Of a DNA stretch of 64,000 bases, positions 58,290-64,000 are shown piece after piece. The DNA comes from Eucommia ulmoides (lineage: Eukaryota > Streptophyta > Magnoliopsida > Garryales > Eucommiaceae). The notes under the pieces were generated by a model. It searched no databases, was not told the origin of the DNA, and was given only the letters and a program-made list of their open reading frames with translations. The stretch covers positions 47,954,397 to 48,018,396 of the forward strand of contig CM028330.1 in assembly GCA_016647705.1 (NCBI GenBank), in the 5' to 3' direction. Each line of letters opens with the position of its first letter. Positions within the stretch are counted from its first letter, which is position 1. A program made the translations under genes and the position numbers.

Positions 58290-60255
58290 TTTAGGAAAAT
58301 TTATTGTTTAGGCCTCAAGCGATTTACAACTCACAAAATGAACTTTCCATGATTGTAATAAAAAATTTAGTTATTAGAAAATAGTCATCTGTTCTTTTTC
58401 CACTTTTTTCTTATTCTTTACATATAATGTCATTCTGTAAAAATAGCAATACGTGAATATTCACATTTGTCTATTTTTTAATTTTAAATATTTTAATACA
58501 TTTTAGTACTGATTGAGTGATTATTAATGTTTATTGTTCTTTATGTGAACAAATTTACAAATCCACAATTTTTACGAAATACACCGATATATATTTTCAC
58601 CAAATCACCATAACACCAATATGAATATTCACAAAAATACACCGATGTGCATTTTTAGAAAAACACCCAAACACATTCTGAAAATATATCATATGACTAT
58701 TCACAAAAAGAACAAAAACAAAATCAACAAAAAAACTATTCTCGTGAATAAACAAAAATTTCACAAAAATTAACAAAATACACCGATGTGTGTTTTTATC
58801 AAAATACCAAAACAAACCGAAAAACATACCTATAAACATTCACAAAGACCATTTCAAAAAAATGATTAAACATGAATAATCACAATTAATAAACCAAACA
58901 TCACCAAAAATAACAACCGTGAGACCAAAAATAAAAACAATGAACATTCAAAAAATAATCAAACAAAGAGATTTGCTGTGAATATTCACCAAAAATCACG
59001 CTAATATTCACAAAAAGTACGACCCTAGGTGAAACATTCACAAACACAAAATAATCAAACAAAGAGATTCGTCGTGAATATTTACCATGGCGGCGATTGT
59101 TCTAGATCTGAAAAATTTTAGATGGAAAATTTCAAAATCTGGAGTTGGACGAATTCAATTCGGCGAAAACGAAGCCGAAATTGAACAACAAAGATGAACG
59201 AACAAAAATATTTTCAGATCCTACGAACCAGGTGGAAGGAAATCGGCTGCAGACGAGTGCCAATCCAATTCGTCCGTCGTCACTCCCACCGTTCTAATCA
59301 CCCACGTTGTCATGACTCCATTGATGGCCATCGAAGGCTGTCGAATCTGCAGCACACGACGAAGTAGTGCACGAAGGCAGAATCGACGATAATATTCAGA
59401 ATGAACAAAAAAACTCTACCAAAAATCAACAAACAAATTAATGAGCAAAAATTCTACAGAAAAACAACAACTAACCAACAAGTCAAAACAAACATTCACC
59501 AAAACATGAATATTCACGAGATCTATAATTTTCCAAATTAGAGAGCTAGAGAGAGAGAGAGAGAGAGCAATGGGATTTCCTAGATCTGAGATTTGAGATC
59601 TGAAATCCGAGATCCAAAGAAAATCAAACGATGAACGTCAAAGAAAATCGAATGACGAACATCAGAAGGTGAAGAAAATGGAACGACGGCGATTGCGAAC
59701 CCTAATGTGAACGGACGAACTGCGAAGAAAATCAAACGACGAACACCAGACGACGATTGAAAACTTGGAGATGACATCGAAGAGGTTCAAGAGGAGCTTA
59801 ATAGTTAAAGGACACGTTAGGAAGTTGAGAAATCATGGAAGAGAACACCTCATCTTCCTTGAAAAACACAAAATCTCAAAGAAATCCACATGGATTGAAC
59901 AACTCCAACCCTTTACCAACTTCGTGAATCGACTCCTTCTCTCTCCCTATATATATATATACCTATATCGATAGTTCTATATATACACCTCTATTTACGA
60001 ACAATGAATTGGAATCGATTTTGATAGATTTTCTCATCATGAGCTCTAGGCAGCCACAATGGCATTTTTGGGATTTTAAGAGAGAGATAGATTTGGAAAA
60101 TGGAGCACTAGGGTTTGGTTGTTACACACACACATATATATATATAATGATCATTGACCACCTACAAAGGATTAAATATTCACAGTGTTTTAATGAAAGA
60201 CTAAATAATAACTTTTTTGCTTAAAAAGGTTTATTGGGGGAGAGAGAGTGTGAAA
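58290..60255. mobile_element. Non-autonomous TIR element, copy 2
   Basis: Uninterrupted relative of the element at 31578-36110. Left end TTTATTGTTTAGGCCTC (58300) and inverted right end GTTATTATTTAGTCTTTC (60217). Shared internal phrases include TAGAAAATAGTC, CACCGATAT, TCACAAAAA.CACCGATG and, at the right, GGATTAAATATTCACA and TGAAATATGGTCC. A GC-richer middle (59090-59760) has GAACGACGGCGATTG and repeated AAATCGAACGACGAAC phrases, gene-like but not identified. GA-repeat at 59548-59567. Confidence 0.55.
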
Positions 60256-60504
60256 TATGGTCCAAACATTAAACCCCCCCCTCTTTTTCTTCTTTTCATC
60301 CCATTTTTCTTCCTTACCAAATAAAATTTTTATTTTATTTTTATGTTTTTCTATTTTTCCGTTTGCCTTTTTTTTTTACAACCAACAAAGTATTTAACCT
60401 TCATATGAAGGTGGCGGCACCCCCGAGAGATGAGGGTTCCACCCAAGGCATGTTTCTAAGAGAGAGTATGCATACACACATCACACAATTATAGAAGAAC
60501 AACC
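60256..60504. other. Intergenic spacer, no gene seen
   Basis: T-rich and C-run sequence followed by GAAGGTGGCGGCACCCCCG (60408), which has SINE-like flavour but no clear Pol III boxes. Confidence 0.35.
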
Positions 60505-60700
60505 CAAGAGGTGTTAGTTCAGTTGGCAAGGGGAGGTATCCATTTCTTTGTCAACTCTCTTATGAAGGACTCCAAAAATTAAACCTTGAATTTAATCTTG
60601 AATGTATCAGATAAATGTGGGGGAGTGCGTCAGGCCGATGTAGGCCCCTAAGATCTCCAGGTGATTAGTCGAGGTGCACTTAAAGTGATTTGGAAACACT
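60505..60700 (+). mobile_element. tRNA-derived SINE (probable)
   Basis: GTTAGTTCAGTTGGCAAGG (60514-60532) fits a Pol III A box of a tRNA-like head. About 140 bp later GTGATTAGTCGAGGTGCAC (60660-60678) matches the conserved 3' body of common plant SINEs (GATTAGTCGAGGTGCGC from memory). The B box is poorly conserved and no poly-A tail is visible, because the 3' part runs straight into the palindrome centre. Confidence 0.5.
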
Positions 60701-60707
60701 TTATTGT

Positions 60708-60757
<50 letters not shown>

Positions 60758-60878
60758 ACAATAAAGTGTTTCCAAATCACTTTAAGTGCACCTCGACTAA
60801 TCACCTGGAGATCTTAGGGGCCTACATCGGCCTGACGCACTCCCCCACATTTATCTGATACATTCAAGATTAAATTCA
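60587..60878. repeat. Perfect 292-bp palindrome centred on (TA)n
   Basis: Arms of 146 bases are exact reverse complements around 60732/60733; base pairs checked outward match until 60586/60879. The same 65-residue frame therefore appears on both strands (60661-60858 plus, 60804-60607 minus). The centre is (TA)n at 60711-60754. The left arm is the 3' part of the SINE; the right arm is its exact inverted copy. Confidence 0.92.
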
Positions 60879-61931
60879 TATATATGCGTGTGTGTGTATA
60901 ATTGATTATGGGAAAAAGTAATATTAGACCATCCAATTCACCATTACAAAGTAAATATTAAACCATCTAATTAATTAAAAATCACAAAAGAAGGGGGGGA
61001 ATCTGTAGACATGCTATATGCATACAAGTTCCAAATCTCATGTACTAATCTATTCAAATCTCATGTACTAATCTATTTACTTATCTCACAATTACATATA
61101 TTGCATATATGATACCTGGTATTATGTAACAGCTTCCGCAACAAGAAAATCCAAAACTCCACCTCTAAAAAAATTAGACTTTACACCCATAAAATCCCTA
61201 CTCAATTTATTTTACTCATCATAAAAGAGCCTATTGATCAACTCTGACCAAAATATCACTGTAAATTAACATATTTCTGCCTCATACTTGTTAAAGTTCA
61301 ACATTTTCATCAAATATTTTGACCAAATTGTCCTAAGATATTTTTACAACAATTTTAATCCTAAATTAACGAATTGGGCCTCATAAAAAACTTAAGTGTG
61401 ATTCAATATGATGCAAAGCGCCAAAAAAATGCAATTTTTGGGGGTGCAAAATGCAATTTAACAAAAAGAGTTTTTAAAATGGAGAAAAAAAATTACTCTC
61501 CAACAGAAGCTAACAATATTGCCAGTAAGCCTTCAAGAAACGTCTCTGAACCAAATTCCTGCTTGATTTTGATTTAATCGAAAAATAACGAAAATTATTT
61601 TTTTTTAGTTAATTTTATGTAATTTGGAGCATGAAAAATGAAGGGTGAGAAAGTAAATTGAATGACGCAAAGCTTTATGGGAAGAGAAGAGAGAGAAAGG
61701 TGGTGACGTGTGATTTGTTTAAAGGGTTTATACCAAAGACCTTCCTTATTTTTTGCACTTATACTAAATTTTTTTTTCTGTTATTTGATAAATACCAGTC
61801 AACTCCATTGACTAATATTTTGCTGTGAAAATACCATTTTACCCTTGACTTTTATCAAATATTATTTAATTAAAAAAAAGTTTAAGTAAACTTACAGATT
61901 TACTGATACACCCCTACCTATTCACTTGGAG
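60879..61931. other. AT-rich DNA, no gene recognised
   Basis: A short duplicated phrase CAAATCTCATGTACTAATCTATT occurs at 61033 and 61056. A 67-codon open frame at 61374 has no recognisable features. The last 200 bp may belong to the Gypsy LTR that follows. Confidence 0.4.
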
Positions 61932-62087
61932 GGACCCCTGGAAGAAGCTGAGTGAGCAGTAGAAGAAGCCAAGTCAGCCATAGAAGAAGCTAAGTCAGCA
62001 TTTGAAGAAGAAGACCCAGCTGAGGCTACGAAGCATCCAAAGCGAATAAGGAAGCCCTCTGTTTGGCTGAAGGATTACGTTGAGTGA
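61932..62087 (+). pseudogene. C-terminal tail of a Gypsy polyprotein
   Basis: The frame reads EEAE-stop-AVEEAKSAIEEAKSAFEEE, a short acidic repeat, then KHPKRIRKPSVWLKDYVE and a TGA at 62085. The basic (R)KPS/P-x-WL(K/Q)DYV ending is common at the end of plant Gypsy integrase/pol proteins. Either this is a separate truncated element joined to the LTR that follows, or the polyprotein end overlaps the LTR. Confidence 0.5.
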
Positions 62088-62315
62088 AGATTCTTTTTCT
62101 GTTGAGTTTGTTTTTGAAATTTGTTAGTTTGTTAAAGCATGGTTGTATGTGAAGCTATATATAGCTCACGATGCATGAAGAAAGATATGAAATCAGTACA
62201 ATTTTCGTATTCAATTTTTCTTCTTCCTCCAATTTCTTCTCTCGCTTCTTCTTTCCTTTCTTTAATTGGAGCTGGCAATTGCTCGAAGAGTGTTTTTCCT
62301 ATCTTGATTGTATCA
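62088..62315 (+). mobile_element. 5' LTR (short) and PBS of a Gypsy element
   Basis: The right edge is TTGTATCA (62315), followed by ATTGGTGCTTTCATTG, a primer-binding site form frequent in plant Gypsy elements. A TATA-like GCTATATATAG is at 62153-62163. A plausible left edge is TGTTAG (62122), giving 194 bp, but it could be further upstream and include the pol tail. Confidence 0.55.
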
Positions 62316-62473
62316 ATTGGTGCTTTCATTGCATTTCCTTATCTGATTCTGCAATTTTGGATGCCCTAGTTTCTATTTTTATCTGTTTCGCTACAAATTG
62401 GAGTTGCGATATTTTTCCTTCGGCGATAGTTGCGGTCTTTTCATCTTCGGCGGTGTTTTCAGCGTTTTTGTAC

Positions 62474-63470
62474 ATGGCTGATTCTAATATTCTCGATCTG
62501 CTTTAGGCTCACTTCGCGGAATAAAAGCTATCACTCAAGGCTCAATTCGCAGAATAGAAGCTATCATTCGATGCTCAATTAGCGGACCAAAAGCTCTCAA
62601 TCCAGTCTCAGTTCGATGATCAATCCATTTCGTTTCACCAGACAATGCAGAAATATATGTCCACTGTTAATTCTCGCTTGGAGGAGATGCGATCCCAGAT
62701 TCATGGATCTTTGGGTCCGTTGATGGGTCTTTTGGGTCCACCACTAGCAACATCTCAATCTACTGTTGTATTTACTGGAGGTATTGAATTCTCCTTTGTT
62801 TTACGTTCCATGAAAATGGAGGTTTCGAAGTTTGATGGTTCGGATCCGAATGGGTGGGTTTTTCGCATCGGTGAATTCTTTGATCTACACGGCACACCAG
62901 AACCGCTTTGTCTGCGGATTGTATCGTTTCATATGGAAGGCCGAGCAACAGCTTGGTATCAATGGATGAAGGCCAATAATCTGCTAGCTTCGTGGAAAGA
63001 TTTTCTGATCAGTATCGAGCATCGCTTTGGGGCTTCCATGTATGAAGACCACCAAGGTAATCTCTCTAAACTCACTCAAACTACTACTGTGGCAGAATTT
63101 CAAACAACTTTTGAGCATTTTATGAATAAAGTTATTGGAATTTCTGAACAGTTGTTAATTAGTTTTTTTATTACGGGACTCAAACCGGATATTCGTCATG
63201 AGTTACTTTTTTCCCGACTATCCACATTGATGGAAGAATTTGCCTTAGCAAGAGCTCATGAAGCTCATTGTGAAGAGGCCAAACACAGTGCTCGACCTTG
63301 GCAGAAATGGAACCAATCCTCTCTGCCCAACCCTTTGTCTACGAGTCTCACTAAACCAATTCCAGGGGCTGTTTTTCCCACAACACCATATCCGAAGGGG
63401 TTTTCGGCTCCGACTATCTTCGACAGTAAGTATACCAAATCAACCGCCACCTACACTGCCTACATCTAGG
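62474..63470 (+). pseudogene. Gypsy gag pseudogene
   Basis: The likely original start is ATG 62474 (MADSNILDLL). Stops at 62504 (TAG), 62522 (TAA) and 62555 (TAG) all fall where Gln fits, inside a run of near-repeats (AHFAE-stop-KLSLK, AQFAE-stop-KLSFD, AQLADQKLSIQ). From 62645 the frame is open for 274 codons: EVSKFDGSDPNGWVFRIGEFF and AWYQWMK belong to the Retrotrans_gag capsid domain, with FGASMYEDHQGNLSKLTQT after it. Near 63430 a 1-base change moves the true frame, which goes on as LTPAEFREKYEKDLCYNC with a CCHC-like knuckle CYNCDKKYTAHYRC (63528). Gag packages the element RNA. Confidence 0.88.
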
Positions 63471-64000
63471 CTGCCCATTAGCTGCCTCACCCCAGCTGAA
63501 TTTAGGGAAAAATATGAAAAAGACTTATGTTATAATTGTGACAAAAAATATACTGCTCACTATCGTTGTCGTAGTAAATTATTGATTCTTTTGGGAACGG
63601 ATGATATTGACGAGGACTCGAGTAATGTGGGTATGGCGATTGAGCCGACAGATGATTTGGTCACCGGTGACATCTCCAGTTTGAATGCGTTGGTAGGGCA
63701 GGGTAATTCTCGCTCTTTGCGTTTAATTGGTGAATTTGGCGCCCATCACTTTCATGTACTGATTGACAGTGGCAGCACCCATAATTTTATTAAACCTACT
63801 TTGGTGGAACGTTTGGGGCTCCCTATTAAGCCAATCTCAAAATTTCGAATTTACATTGGCAATGGTGATTTTCTGGTTTGCCAATACTCTTGTTCTCAGG
63901 TTGCGTTGAATTTATAAGAGAATGTGTTTCTCTTAGATCTTTTTGTTTTGTCTATTGAAGGCTCGGATATGGTTCTTGGTATTCAATGGTTACAATAATT
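63471..64000 (+). pseudogene. Gypsy protease region, running off the window
   Basis: It continues from gag in frame 63258-63914. After the zinc knuckle comes a variable linker, then the aspartic protease LIDSGSTHNFI (about 63761-63793), whose DSG triad is intact, and ERLGLPI. A TAA at 63915 lies where Gln fits (ALNL-stop-ENVFLLDLFV). The frame then goes on to GSDMVLGIQWLQ, the usual link to reverse transcriptase, and another TAA at 63996. RT, RNase H and integrase would lie beyond 64000. Confidence 0.85.

Noticed and set aside
60514-60532. A functional tRNA gene
   Set aside because: Only an A-box-like match; no B box, no anticodon arm or acceptor stem pairing; fits a SINE better.
60607-60858. 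Identical 65-residue protein on both strands
   Set aside because: A mathematical result of the perfect palindrome and TA repeat, not a gene.
1-64000. A new multi-gene defence or metabolic system
   Set aside because: Only one intact host gene is present and the remainder is explained as transposon remains; no set of unknown intact genes in a shared arrangement exists here.

Overview
The window is a TE-rich, AT-rich stretch of a flowering-plant nuclear genome, almost certainly a eudicot. The evidence is the plant Copia, Gypsy, MULE, hAT and Helitron remains, a nuclear gene for a chloroplast chaperonin, a fragment of plastid ndhF and a plant-type AGC VIII kinase fragment. I cannot name the species. 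Only one host gene looks intact: the five-exon chloroplast co-chaperonin CPN20 gene on the minus strand (36.5-39.7 kb). Nearly everything else is transposon tissue in various states of decay.

Layout. 0-1 kb: AT-rich DNA with a plastid ndhF insertion. 1.0-2.45 kb and 22.4-24.4 kb: two copies of one LTR-like repeat; the second follows the RNase H tail of a Copia element. 4.4-5.9 kb: solo Gypsy LTR. 5.9-22.4 kb: a chain of one long-LTR Copia family in the order partial LTR, body, LTR, body, LTR, with a solo LTR of the same family inside the first gag. 24.8-26.5 kb: decayed hAT transposase. 27.1-27.5 kb: MITE. 28.9-30.6 kb: Pack-MULE with a perfect 9-bp target duplication carrying a broken omega-3 fatty-acid desaturase exon. 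31.6-36.1 kb: non-autonomous inverted-terminal-repeat element interrupted by a reverse-oriented copy of the Copia LTR. 36.3-39.8 kb: CPN20. About 40.0-42.3 kb: Helitron with a textbook 3' end. 43.9-45.6 kb: MULE transposase remnant, cut by the start of an Athila/Tat-like Gypsy element (45.65-47.4 kb). 47.2-52.7 kb: permuted Gypsy structure (minus strand) between 250-bp direct duplicates. 52.85-53.5 kb: RPA-like fragment. 54.1-55.0 kb: long inverted repeat. 55.2-57.6 kb: Harbinger-like element carrying an OXI1-type kinase fragment. 58.3-60.25 kb: second copy of the 31.6-kb element. 60.5-60.9 kb: SINE and a perfect palindrome. 61.9-64 kb: Gypsy pol tail, LTR, PBS, gag and protease running off the window.

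How the parts relate. The transposons are not a working pathway; they record nested insertion, LTR-LTR recombination, gene-fragment capture and C-to-T decay. The most interesting items are the two DNA transposons that picked up host gene pieces, the shared-LTR chains (two clear, one possible), the large foldback structures, and heat-shock-element-like sites upstream of CPN20. I found no convincing new enzyme system, no CRISPR array and no bacterial-type operon. Boundaries come from reading by eye; those marked approximate need alignment.
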